From contig JARZZO010000014.1 of NCBI GenBank assembly GCA_030544215.1, positions 18,634,234 through 18,698,233 on the forward strand: a stretch of 64,000 bases of DNA, written 5' to 3'. Shown here one piece after another: positions 36,965-48,822 of the stretch (its first letter is position 1; each line of letters starts with the position of its first letter). Both the position numbers and the translations under genes were made by a program. Below the pieces are notes generated by a model. The model made no database searches and was not told where the DNA came from. It was given only the letters and a program-made list of their open reading frames with translations. The DNA comes from Zantedeschia hybrid cultivar. Taxonomy: Eukaryota; Streptophyta; Magnoliopsida; Alismatales; Araceae.

Positions 36965-37548
36965 TCACTGTTCTTAACTTCATGTTTCGCCTTCCGCAAC
37001 TATTTCTACTTTTAAATCGAAAATCAAAAATGAAAACGAAATTAAATGGAAGTTTCTGTTATCATCATCACTATATTAAGAAGTTATTTAAAATTACTGT
37101 TAGTATTTATTTTTTGATAAAAAAATTCTAATAATTAAAAAATTTAAACTTAAAAAAGTTTAATATATGTAAAAATTAATAATCTATAAATTTTAAATTT
37201 TAAAATCTACTTTATCTATCGATCTAAATTTAAATATGAATATAAATACCCAAACATGTGCCATAAAAATATGTGCCTTATTTTTATCAAACTGTCGAGA
37301 TATTCTCGTCAAGAGATATTCTCACTGTTATGTGTGTGGATGGATGTATAAGGTACATAGTTATTTGGAAATGGAAACGGGTTAATGGATGCACAAATGA
37401 GGGTTCCCGTTTTCAACTCGTATAATTATCAAAAATTCATTTCTGTTTCTTATAACGTAACATGTGATCTTTAACGGAGTTATATATCTATTAATAAAAA
37501 TAAAAATAGAGTGAATAATCAGAACTCGAATACCTATTGATAGCCCTA
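36965..37548 (-). mobile_element. truncated copy of the hAT-type MITE that also spans 48585-61752
   Basis: Read on the minus strand it starts TAGGGCTATCAA (37548) and contains the same blocks as the retroelement-split copy: CATCCATCCACACACA, GGCACATGTTTGGGTAT, TTATAGATTATTAATTTTTAC, CTTCTTAATATAG and GATTTTCGATTTAAAAG. The far end is lost. It is more diverged, so older, than the copy at 48585-61752. Confidence 0.8.
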
Positions 37549-37829
37549 ATAACTAGACTACCTACCGCTTAAAACAACTTGACCATTTTTTTTTTTTTGG
37601 TAGGGCCCAGAGGCCGAGTCTGTACAGCCATTTACAAGCAACCGGAGTTCAATTGAAACCTGAGATTTTCCTCTATAATTGAAGATGATTCCGGTCGGGT
37701 CGAGGGATCCGCCTAATTAGATGATAATTTTAGATCCATTTAATTTTTGAAAAAGTAATCTCATAAACCAAGAGATAAATATCCTAGCAACACCAAGACT
37801 GTATGGCTAGATGGTTTTTAGGCCCCAAC

Positions 37830-37890
37830 CAAGTTAGAATATGAGACCTCCCTTTTGCAAGGGAGGTGGTGAACCAACTGCCCTGGGTTG
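37830..37890 (-). mobile_element. possible tRNA-derived SINE fragment
   Basis: The minus strand shows GGGCAGTTGGTTCACC (A-box-like), then CCTCCCTTGCAAAAGGGAGG and GGTCTCATATTC (B-box-like). The same plan is seen at 42965-43045 with TTGCATAAGGAAGATC. It is recognised by the box arrangement only. Confidence 0.35.
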
Positions 37891-39473
37891 ACAACTTGAC
37901 CAGTTGATCCCGTATAAAATACCCATCCGTATATACTTGGAGGTGGATGGCACTTTCCTACAACCATACGGATTATCCATGCATCCTCCCCATTTATTGT
38001 CCGGAGGGGGCGCTCCCAGGGGGATGATTGTCCGGTTTCCGTGAACGAATTTTAAAGAGATTGTGGGGATGGACGTGACATACCCGACGACGAAGACACT
38101 GTAGTGATCATGACCATTCCATCACGTCCTACAATGACATTAATGGGGACAATGTGAAGCTTTCAACCCATTACATCAACGAATTTAACAACACACTTTG
38201 GAGAGAAGGGGAGGAGGAGCTCGAGAGCCATAAATCCTCCTCGCTCTCACTCATGTGCCACCGTCCTCCCCTTTGATCAAGTGCAGGGGGAACAACGCGA
38301 GGTGGGCCGGACACAAACGCTTCACCAAGAGTACCTTGAAGGCGACACTAGCTCTATGCGTGTGCGGGCAGTAAGAAAGCTGCGCTGGGGAACTTGACCA
38401 GCCTATCCATAGATAAACAAATAATGGGAGAAGCAAATTCTCTAAACGCTACTTTCCGTTTGCCGCTTTCTTTTGTTCTCATCTCTTTGAAGGCCTCCTT
38501 TTGAAGCTGTTTTCTTGGTTCAAGAATGGGGTGTTGCCTCCAAAAGGATGACAAGAAGCGGAAGTTATGTGACAGATCGTAACATTGGTTTATTGCAGTC
38601 CGACTCAGCCTGAAACTTCTTGTCACACATCACGAGACCAGACCGGTCACACCCACATTCATCATGAGACCAATCTAAATTGACTAATTCGGACAGCACC
38701 GAAACCATGCAAATGGTCACACCACTTTGAAAGGTTTGCCGATCGCCTACGGTTCTCCGTAGATCGTAGCCGATCAGTAAAATGAGAAAGGAGGAGATTT
38801 TACAATCGCGGAGGCCCTAGATAAAATGTGTTTTTCGAGTTTTTTTACATTTCTCTCCCAGACCGACTACGGTTCGCAGTCGCCCGTTAGGCAATCTACG
38901 TTCTTTTTTGAAAGGGCCCCCGTACACTTGAAACTTGATAAACGACCGCCGAACCGGGTCAGCAGTATCCTTTATCCTACAGTGTAGTGGGCGCGAGATT
39001 TCGATCGCCATTTGGTGCCGGACGCGAATGGACAGATTGGTATATCTTACTCAAAAGATCAACAATGAATAATTATAATAAAAATAATGAAATATTCGCA
39101 ACTTAATATTGGATGTCCACAAAAAATGACGTAGGATCTCATCTCTAACAAACGTACCGCTGTTGCGTTTCTCAGGGAACATATTACATATATATATGTA
39201 TTCTATCTACACTGCGAGAAGAGAAGGACCATTCCAGAGCATATTGAAGCCCATTTATTCCCTCTGTAACCTGCAACGAATAGCCATATGTCTCCCTTCC
39301 GCTCCTACCCACTCCTCCTCCTGATCACCTCGACTAGATACCCCCGAGCCACCAAATCCGCCTCCCATTAATGCCACTCCGACCTCCTCACAGGTACCGC
39401 AACCCAAGGCCAATTTAAACTTCTCTATGTTCTGCCTTGCCTGCTTCTTCCTGCAGCAGTGACACCAAGGAAG

Positions 39474-39533
39474 GAGAGAGAGAGAGAGAGAGAGAGAAAG
39501 AGATAGGAAGATAGATAGAGAAAGAGAGAGAGA
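39474..39533 (+). repeat. GA-rich repeat in the OVATE gene leader
   Basis: An interrupted run of GA units ends three bases before the start codon. Purine-rich GA tracts in 5' leaders can bind GAGA-type factors (BBR/BPC proteins) in plants; that role is inferred. Confidence 0.85.
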
Positions 39534-39536
39534 GCC

Positions 39537-40241
39537 ATGGGCAGGAAGATGGGTTTCCCCTCTCTGTTTAAGACGTCGTCTGCTTCTTCTTCCTACTGTT
39601 CTTCTTACTCCTCCTCCTCATGGCCGTGGCCCTCCTGCAAGCACCCGCAGACGAGGTCCTTCCGCGCCGGGGGCCGCGACGACGTCTACAAGACGGTGAA
39701 CTCGGTCTACCTCGACACGGCGGAGTCGTGGTTCACCAACTCGTCGGAGGAGCTGGCGTCGGAGAGCTTCTCGACGGCGTCGGAGGAGGAGAACTCCACG
39801 GGGTGCGGCGGCCGGGAGCCGGAGGCGGAGGCGGTCATCCGGGCGCTGCAGTCGGACAGGGGCACCGGCGCCGGCCGGCTCTTCTTCGAGCCCGGGGCCA
39901 CGAGCTCCATCCTGGAGGAGTCCAAGCCGGGGGGGTTCCCCTTCAAGGAGAGCGTGGTGATGGCCATGGAGTCGGCGGACCCGTACAGGGACTTCCGGCA
40001 GTCCATGGAGGAGGTGGTGGCGGCGCACGGGGTGAGGGACTGGGACTGCCTCGAGGAGCTGCTCGGGTGGTACCTGCGCGTGAACGGGAAGACCACCCAC
40101 CCCTTCATCGTTGGGGCCTTCGTCGACCTGCTGCTGGAGCTTTTCTCTCCTTCCTCTTCCTGCTCCTCGTCTTGTTCCATATCGCTTGATGTCGATGATG
40201 AGGAAGACGTGATCAAGCAGCGTCAGGAAAAGGGGTCGTGA
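39537..40241 (+). CDS. OFP: OVATE family protein (transcriptional repressor)
   Basis: This encodes a single-exon protein of 234 residues. The C-terminal OVATE domain runs about residues 136-203 (FKESVVMAMESADPY, DFRQSMEEVVAAHGVRDW, LEELLGWYLRVNGKTTHPFI, VGAFVDLLLELF). The N-terminus MGRKMGFPSLFK is the short conserved start found in the OFP12-18 type of plant OVATE proteins. Between them lie Ser-rich runs (residues 13-28) and an acidic stretch, and the tail after the domain is again Ser-rich then acidic. OVATE proteins act in the nucleus as repressors, binding TALE homeodomain and TRM partners to control organ shape and cell elongation. The start is set by the conserved N-terminus and by AGCCATGGGC, a good plant start context. 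The coding part is far more GC-rich than its surroundings, as in many monocot genes. Which OFP number it corresponds to cannot be fixed here. Confidence 0.93.
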   Translation: MGRKMGFPSLFKTSSASSSYCSSYSSSSWPWPSCKHPQTRSFRAGGRDDVYKTVNSVYLDTAESWFTNSSEELASESFSTASEEENSTGCGGREPEAEAVIRALQSDRGTGAGRLFFEPGATSSILEESKPGGFPFKESVVMAMESADPYRDFRQSMEEVVAAHGVRDWDCLEELLGWYLRVNGKTTHPFIVGAFVDLLLELFSPSSSCSSSCSISLDVDDEEDVIKQRQEKGS

Positions 40242-40889
40242 TCCTTGGGAGAATTTTTCCTTTTAGGTTTAGTTTCATCAGATTCTAATTAAGACGTGCA
40301 TTTTTCTTGCCGAATGCGGCTGTAGCAATCATCATATGTTACTGTATAATATATCTGGTTCAGATGACATCTCTCTCTCTCTCTCGTTCTAGCTCTTCTC
40401 TTGTCTAATCCACCTATGTGTGACTAGAGTCCCCATCTTTGGTCACTGGTCGTCCATGCGCACATGAGGGTACGTGCTGCAGCAGGTTGTCATCAGTTTC
40501 TGCAAGTTGCAACCAGGCTTAAGGGTTTCCAGTTTCGCGTTCCGAACATCCGATCTGTGAAACATGAAGCCCCCTGCAGCGAGTATGAACAGAGACAAGG
40601 TCCGAAGCGTTCCTGCAACAAGCTAGCTACCTTGCAGATGGACTGTGGTCGCGTTTGTCCGTTGTGAGCTGCTAGCCCTGTTAATTTTTATGTTTCCCTA
40701 CCTGTCCAGAGGAAGGCATGGCCGCAAGTCCCTTTTACTTAATTAAAATGTTTACGAAGATAAAACAATGGAAAGGGTTCTCGTCGAGCGGTGAGCTTGT
40801 GGAGAACTCAAATATGCGAGAAAGACAACTTAGAAGCATTGTTTTGTCGGTATCTAGGCTTAGGTAGTAGCTAGGTTGATGGCTATCTA

Positions 40890-41284
40890 CAGTGGCGGAT
40901 CCAGCTGATTTCAGTAGGATCTTAAGACTTCACTGAAATTTTAGAATTTATTATAAAGATTTTAATTTAATAAGATAAGTTTTAAATTTAAGTATAAAGT
41001 GATCTTGCTGAATTTTTTAGATAGACCCATATGACTCCAGTCTCACTTGGAGTTTAATTTCATTAGATTTTTTACATATTATTATGATTTATATTTATGA
41101 TTTAATAAAAAATTCGCTGAATACATCTAGAAGAAAAATTCTCGTAACAAAGTATATCATTTTTATAATAATTAAAATATATTTAATTTTATTTTAATAT
41201 TTTTAATATAAAAAAATAAAATATCGATAAATTTAGTGATGATTCGAGTGACCCCACTAAACAAAGTTTCTGCGTCCGCCACTG
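40890..41284. mobile_element. CAGTGGCGGA-ended non-autonomous element, 395 bp
   Basis: It starts CAGTGGCGGATCCAGC and ends TGCGTCCGCCACTG, a 10-bp perfect inverted repeat with further partial match. The interior is AT-rich and non-coding. No matching 8-bp flank was found, so the superfamily is uncertain (hAT-like is my guess). Confidence 0.55.
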
Positions 41285-42964
41285 GTCATGGAGTTCCCAT
41301 GTTAGGTCCGGGGTGTCCGAGGGGACTGGTCATGGTGCGCGCCTGATCCATTTCTAACATAACCCACGAGCGGCACATTGAATCCGACATCTGTGACCCG
41401 ATCAACCGGGACGCCGTCCGATCTGTCTGTGGCGACCAACATGGCCAGCCTGATTAAGTACTATTACCATGCACTGAAATAGAGATTACATTTTATTAAA
41501 TTTATGGTCGTGTAGGGTGCCATTAAAGATAAAGACTACGCATATGGAGAAGTGGTCCACTCTAGGTTCCCAACGAGAGAAGGGGATTAGGGTTTGCCCA
41601 TTAGAGAGAGAGAGAGACAGAGAGGTGCGGTGCGGCCGTTTGCGTGGGAGTGCGTAGCGAAGCTTCTAAGCTTGGCGTCTTCGGTGGCTTCGAACTTCTT
41701 TAATCGGCTGCACACAAAGCTATGTGGTCGCACTGGGCTTCTCCATGTCATGGTTGAGCTTCCTGGGCTCCTCCAGGTCTCCCGCCGGTGGCCTGCTTGG
41801 CCTTTTCGCAAAGAGTCAGCCTCTCCTACTGTCTCCTCCTTTGGATGGTTCAGCTTATTCTTGGCTTGATGGAGATCCACGTGTACTAAAAAAAAGAAAA
41901 AAACGAATTATTCAGTGAATTCGACCTGATGGTCAGGTCGAGTTCTACAGTTAACCATATTTTTTCATTTTATTCTTTTCATTTTTTATAAAAAAATAAA
42001 ATGAAAAATACTTTTAACTGTAAGACTCTGTCTATCTAAAATAGATCAAGGTCCGTACTTACAGTGCGACTCTCTCTCCCTCTCTCTCTCTCACTCTAAC
42101 GTGGACCGGTGGACGTGTGTGGTCGGCCGGTTGTGTGGAGGACTATTCATCCGTTCAGGCAGCAGCTGCAACTTTGACAAAACACAACTTTTTTATTTTT
42201 TTTTATTTAGTTGTTTGATTTGATATAAAATATTATTTACAGTTTCTTTATTAACATTTATAATATTCGCATCAAACTAAATGATTTCTTAAAAGTCATT
42301 GTACCTTCAGTTGCAGTGTTAGAAAAAACTAAACTTGGTGGCAGAGAAAAGCTTGTACGTTTAGGAGAGGGCACTAATTACACGTGATTTCTTAAGCATA
42401 TGCATCGTGGTGTGACGAGAGTAATTAGATGTTAGAACCATTACCATGGGTTTTCCATGAGCAATAGCGAACGTCCTCTCATGGGGTACCTTGGGCGGGA
42501 CTAATTAACCCCTGTCACTTCCTTGCATCACTCTTTGCATCAATACTAAAGTGCTAAGGCCGGCAATGCCCAAATTCTATCTTTTTTTAGTCAGATAATG
42601 TTCTACTGCAATTTTCGATTGATCAGATAAATCCGAATCAAAGATAACCAATCGGAAAATTGAGTTGGATTGAGCTTGATCAAGTTAAGATTTGAGTAAG
42701 GTTAGGACATGAGAGGGGGTTAATTTGACTTTGAATTGATTGGGTTGGATAGAAGGTTGGCTAACTTGACATGCATTACGTAGGATTGACCACAACTTGA
42801 TCTAATCCAACCCCACTTAAAGTCCTGATATAATACACAATGAGCAATTTTCTCTTCAAGGACTCTGCTACCTGCGAAGAGCATCCAATATAAGTCCTTA
42901 TATATTTGTGGGACAAATCCGTAGAGAGTACTTGTCCTCATGAATTTGTAGGACAAATTTTCTT

Positions 42965-43045
42965 CTCATAAAATTGTCAAAAATGAAATTTGAACCTATG
43001 ATCTTCCTTATGCAAGAGAGATCAAATGACATTAGCCTTAGTTCT
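42965..43045 (-). mobile_element. possible tRNA-derived SINE fragment
   Basis: On the minus strand AACTAAGGCTAATGTCATTT is followed by CTCTTGCATAAGGAAGATCA and then TAGGTTCAAATTTC (B-box-like, 42985-42997). The order resembles the piece at 37830-37890. Confidence 0.35.
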
Positions 43046-43760
43046 TTGATGCCACATTATTCTATCAAAGGACTTCGCAACAACCTTTGCGGATAAGGTG
43101 AAAACAAATGCAAAATCTCGCCAATTGTAAAATTGGTTTTTTAATTTAGTCGCACAAGAACCAGACATGTAGAGTGGTTGGCTTCAACCTTCGGCCGCCT
43201 ATTGAGAGGTCTCAAGTCAAATTGGCCGAAAGCTTAAAAACTCTCCATATTGTTTGGCCTCATTGCTTTGAGATTAATTCCTCTTATCTATAGGATTACT
43301 TCCCGGGAGATTAATTTGGACCCAAAATACTTATCTTGTTAGACCGAATTATCACCTCGTTGACAGATTGTCAAGTTACACAAAATTCTCTCCCAGAATG
43401 GAAGGAAATATTGGGCCTTTGCTCTACGTAGAATTGAACCTTGGTCCTTTCAAAAAACAAAAAAAACAAAACAACAAACATTACACAACAACGAAACCAG
43501 CCTCCCACAGGATTCGCCAGTGATTACAATGAGATGTTTGATATCCTAAACATATGCTTCACAGTGTTAGGAGAGTGAATTAGATGTTAGAATTGTAACC
43601 ATGGGCTTTCCATCATAGGTGCATAATAGACGTCCCCTCATACGTCACTAGAAATTGCAGTACAATCACCGACTAATCAGTAGATTGGAAGTCATACACT
43701 ATTGATTAAGGCGCATCTCCTGAGCGGTGCAATGATCGTACATAATCTGTTTTTTTTGAA

Positions 43761-43830
43761 CAGATAGCCTAGTGAATATAGGAGGAGAAAATTTTAGTGG
43801 GAAAGGGAACCCAAGTTCGAATCTCACCAG
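43761..43830 (+). mobile_element. possible tRNA-derived SINE fragment
   Basis: TAGCCTAGTGAATATAGG (A-box-like, 43765) is followed 50 bases later by AAGTTCGAATCTC (B-box, 43813-43825). A second GTTCGAATCC occurs near 43881. The spacing fits a polymerase III promoter. Confidence 0.35.
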
Positions 43831-45885
43831 AAGAAGCTGAAGGAGCGCAGGAAAAGAAAAATCCGCAACCATGCTCCAGTTCGAATCCGGATCCTCCTTG
43901 TACCAAGGCGAGAAGGGGCGAACCAACACACCACTGCTTACGACTCTAATCTAATCGGTCGATAATTGTATAGGTGCACATATTCACATTGGTATTATTC
44001 GACAACAAAACTAGCCTCTCTCCGTGCCACATATCTGACTGGTGAATTCGCCGCATGCGTACCATTGGAATAACCAATTACATATATATACTACAATAAA
44101 CACCTTCTAATTAGGTGTAGAGACATGGGTAATTTGATTCGGAGGAATATGACAGAGTACAATATTGCTCTCCGGTTCAAATCTTTAGGATGTTTGTATG
44201 ACACAATATCATGTATCCAAATCACGTATACAAGGTTGCAACGTCTAATTACCTTAGTACTCCTGAAAAGAGAACATTACGCTGCACAAAGGCGAACGTT
44301 TTGCAATTGCATGCTTGTGGTTTACAGGTTTAGATCCGAGGCCGAGCCTTGCATAAATTTTTTATCGAGGAAAACAGTAAATTGACACCATAAATATTTT
44401 TTATTGATTTCTTTTTCATGAAGAATATACAAAAAAGTGTGAGAGGGACTCCATAGACGTAAGTACGTATATATTGCCTAACTATGTAAATTTGTTTATT
44501 CTTTTTCTCTTTCATTCACGTTTCTTTATTTTTTTGTGCTAGTGCATGTGATTGACCTGGTTTTCTTAATGAAGAAATATTCTTTTTCAACAGCATTCCA
44601 CTCACTATCATTAAGACTACTACATAGATTGGATCAACTGAATCATAGTAAACTTTTCATCCAAGCTAGCTAACATTGCATTAACGATGCAATTAATGCA
44701 ATATGCTCAGTAAAAAATTTATTATATAAGTCACTTTTGACTTCTGTATATCTTCAACATAAACAAATAGAGAGAGTTTTGATCTTGCTAACTTTGGACG
44801 ACTATATTAGTCAGCCACTTCCCTATAATCCTATGCATATTTTTTGTTAAGATAGTCATAGATGAATAGTCCTATGCATATTTTCATGTTAAGATAGTCA
44901 TAGATGAATAGAACAAAAATTAAATATGAATATAATGTTACATTCACTTTATTCATTTACCTTAAGATTTTGAATTAAATAATCTGATAAGTTCATTATA
45001 GTATCAACATATACGGCTATATCATTGTCTGTGTATTAGAGTCTAGTCTAATTGATCGACCTACACGTGGGGGCCGGGACTTGTGAAACATTGTCTTAGC
45101 TAAGATCAAGTTGGAACAATTAAATAGTGGTATAATGCGGTTATCAATCCACTTTAATATTTAAAAATCTTAAATTAGATGACCCAATAATTTAACATTT
45201 CTCAAATGTAAAAAGATTTAAGATTTGTCTTCCCAGTTGAAAGCCACAACTTCACACAAGTATTCCGTGCAGTTGGAACACATCCCAAAGTGAATTGTTA
45301 AGGTAGTCAGTAAATGCTAACTTGCATGTGCCAGTGCCACCCACGCCAAAATGGGTGTGCAGTAAAGGCTCGGTCCCCGTGGCGTCCTTCGACTTGGAAA
45401 GCTTTGCACCGTCAGCGCCGGGGAAGTCATGTGGTTCTCTTGGAAGCCCATGAATGCACCGTAGAAGTTATAAACCAAACTGACACAAATTGATCACGGG
45501 AGAACGCAAACCCTGCACTTGCCTCCATACGAGGAGAGAAGGGAAGAAGCTGGCTAGCTAGTATTAATCGTTCGGATGACCAACATCAGTTAGTACGTAC
45601 AGTGATGGGTGCATCAAAGTTACGAGTACCATAGTGAAGTAATGAACTTGTCACAAGCTTCGTTCGGACATACAAATAAATTGAGCTCATGCAAAGAGAC
45701 GACTCGTGACCTGCAGCAGGTCTTCGGAGCTCAACACCACCACAGGTTATGAACACAAGCCAAAGTGGTCCGCCTTTAATTGGCGGTTGCGCCGATTCAT
45801 TTGCTGACCTCGTGAGGTCTATGAAGACCATGGCAGACTAAGATTTAATGGCTTTGGCCTTTCAAGTTGTAGTCTTAATACAACA

Positions 45886-46301
45886 TTAGATCGGACTCCA
45901 GTAGTCACCGGTCCAAAAGTGACACGTGTAAAGTAAACAAGTTTTTTTGAGACTTGTCCCACCGCAATTGGAGACTTTTTCTTTGTTTCCGTTCTCAGGT
46001 TTCAAATTCAATGCAGAGCATTTAAATATAACTATAGGTAGATCACAACTAAAATTTAAAATACACCAAATTGCACACTGATACAACTTAAATAACTGCA
46101 TGAATATGATCATTGTGGTATATTTTAAATTATGATTATAGTCTTGTGCTCTTAGTTGTATTTAAATGTTTTGCATTATATTACAAACTTGGGAAATCAG
46201 AAACAAAAAAAAAGTCTCCAATTGCAATGGAACACGTCTCAGAAGGCATGTTACTTTACACGTGTTACCCTTGACCTAGTGACTGCTGGAGTCCGGTCTA
46301 A
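45886..46301. mobile_element. long foldback element, 416 bp, about 200-bp arms
   Basis: The left arm starts TTAGATCGGACTCCAGTAGT and the reverse complement of the right end reads TTAGACCGGACTCCAGCAGT. The match continues through ACACGTGTAAAGTAA, GCAATTGGAGACTTTTT and AACATTTAAATACAACTA to the centre near 46090. Almost the whole element is one imperfect palindrome. No transposase is present and no clear TSD was found. Confidence 0.85.
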
Positions 46302-48822
46302 AGTTTCACTAAGACATTCTTACTCCAATATTAATGGGTACCACTCTAAACAGATCGTTTCTAGAGCTATAGTTAATTTGACTTCTTTTGATGGTTGAAA
46401 ATACTTGAAATAGGAATATATTTCGATTACCTAATGTGATAAATCTGCCCTCATGACTCCTGGTTGGACTGTCCATTGTGCTTTGCTAGAATGAAGTTGA
46501 AATCCCTTTGTTGTATCCAGGATTAAAATGGAAAAGAGCAATCGGAAATATTCCGTCCTTACCCGTGGTTTACAAGACATATGAGAATAATAAATTTTAA
46601 GGATAAGGATACTAACATTATCCTTTTTATATAGGATAAGGAAATGATAACAATTCTTTCGAAATCTTGTAATCCAATTGTTCCATCCTTTTATATTTTT
46701 TATTATAATATAAATGGTTTATGAAAAATATATTATAACATATTTATGAAACATAAAAACACAAAAATATAAAATCTTTAAAAAATTTTGACAAATTTTA
46801 AAATTAAGGCACGACACCTTAATATATATTTTTATATGACATAATGCTTACCCTCTAGATTTTTTTTTTCATGTAGCTATTGAAGTTGTTAATTTACTTT
46901 CTTCGTAAGTTTAACTTTATTATGTTATATATTCATTCACATAATACATTTGAAGTTAAAATTAATCGTATCAATCCTTATTTTGTGACAATTGCATTTT
47001 ATGCATATGATGAAAATTTTATAATTTAATATTTTGTAATAAAGTGCAAAATTATATGTCCTCCAAAATTATTTAACATTTACGTATCCGTTTGAATTAA
47101 CTTTTGAGAATAAAGATAAAAATGTTGGTATACCAGGAAAGGATAAAGTTAAGGATATATAAGCATAAGAATAAGGTTAAGGATACACATTTTTAAGGAT
47201 ATGAATAAGATTATAACTATTATCTTCACCATTAAATAACCTTTTTCTTCACCCCTAGTTGTGTCCTCTCTGCTTCGTAGGCTGGAAGGATAGGTGCCGC
47301 CTTAGCTGAATCGGTCCGGGTCTTCATATTTCATATGGGAGCTTGTGGCCCATTACCTGACATCATTAGCTCCAAACAAGTGTAGCCCAACGATGTACTC
47401 CACTGCAAGCTCTGGGAAAAGCTGCTGCACAACCGGAGGTCCAATTCTACAGTAACTAGCTTCAGTGGTTCACGGCCCGCCATGTTCCAGCTCCGCTAGG
47501 TGGTGAAGGCATAAGGTGAGTCCTGTGACCGCTGTGTAGTCATGCAGGTAGTGGCTGAGGTTAAGGGGGAAGAAGAACCCCCACTTGCGCGGGAACACGA
47601 CGACCTCCAGTTCACGCTAAGCCGTGTCACGAGATCCCGGTTTAATGTAACCTTTGTCTCTTCTTGCATGCAGCCTTTTTGTTTGGGGATGTCTGGGTTC
47701 ACCATCTCATCCCCTTCCGGACGCACAGTTTCCGAAGACGAACGGTTGGTGTGGTGGTGGTGAGTGTTGTTCCGCAACAGTACACGAGACTTAGCAGTAC
47801 GTAGCTGGGGGGGTTGTGATGAGGTCCCAGACCTCGGTTACAAAGGAGATATCGAGGCACGTACTCTTGTTGCTACTGCCGACGCCAACTTTCGAAGCTG
47901 CCAGAGAAGGCTCCTCCTCCTCTTCACAGTCGCACCCCACCGCAGCCGGCGTCTCTCTCGCTGTTTTGCACTCCCTTCGTCTGCATCGATGAGACCGAGC
48001 CAGTGCACTGGGACGGTGGGGCTGGCTAGGGAAGAAGACGACGAGGATGGTGACTCGGAACGCCAGAGGAGTCCCCCTGCCACCTACCTCGGCGGGCTAT
48101 TCACTCATTTCTTGCCCCTCCCTGCAGGCCTTCGCGCGTTGTGACTCTCGCTTGCGACGGCATGGCACGGAGCTCCGCCGCACAGTCGCCTCCCGCGCAT
48201 TGATGGGTCGCTTTCCCTCCTCCCTTCACATGCTGCATGGCTACGTGCGCCTCTTCAACTAAATGGCGTATTAATGAAAAGGACGGCCACTCGGGGTGGG
48301 AGAGGCGCGTCATCATGATATCTCCATGTGATGGTTCTGATCGCCCAACCCTCCCCAAGAGCCCAGTGGCAGTGGGATTAATGGCGTTGCTAAAGCGTGG
48401 CAGAGGAGTTCAGCTGTAACAGTGCAAGGAGAGGGAGCGCCACGCAATGATGCGCAGATCTATCTTTTATTTCCATAGGTGTCTGGTGACTCCGGTCTGG
48501 TGCAGCTGTAGCTCGGGCTGTTACCACGTTTGGTGAAGGGGCTACGTAAACTTTCTCGCTCAGACACGAAAGGTGAATTAATATTAGGGCTGTCAATGGA
48601 TATCCTAGTTCCGATTATCCGTTCCGTTTCCGTTTTTATTAGTGGATACGGAACTCCGTTAAAGACCACCCGTTAAGTTATAGGAAACAGAAATAGATCT
48701 CCGATAGTTATAGGAGTCAGAAACGGAAACACTCATTTCCGCATCCGCTAATCCGTTTTCGTTTCCGAATGATCATGTACTTTATACATCCATCCACACA
48801 CACACGTGTATATATATATATA

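Larger units (their letters stand above)
40242..48500. other. gene-free region with scattered MITEs and SINE-like pieces
   Basis: No complete gene is visible. It contains a CAGTGGCGGA-ended element (40890-41284), a CT microsatellite (about 42067-42096), SINE-like pieces (42965-43045 and 43761-43830), a long foldback (45886-46301), AT-rich sequence with GGATAAGGATA-like words (46510-47240) and a possible decayed protein remnant (47350-47620, minus). Confidence 0.55.

Noticed and set aside
39618..40216. Several 160-190 codon frames overlapping the OVATE gene
   Set aside because: GC-driven shadows of the OVATE coding exon.
46510..47240. A second large hAT or MITE based on GGATAAGGATA-like words at both sides (similar words at 32890-33100)
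   Set aside because: No inverted ends or target duplication could be placed. The shared words are low-complexity.
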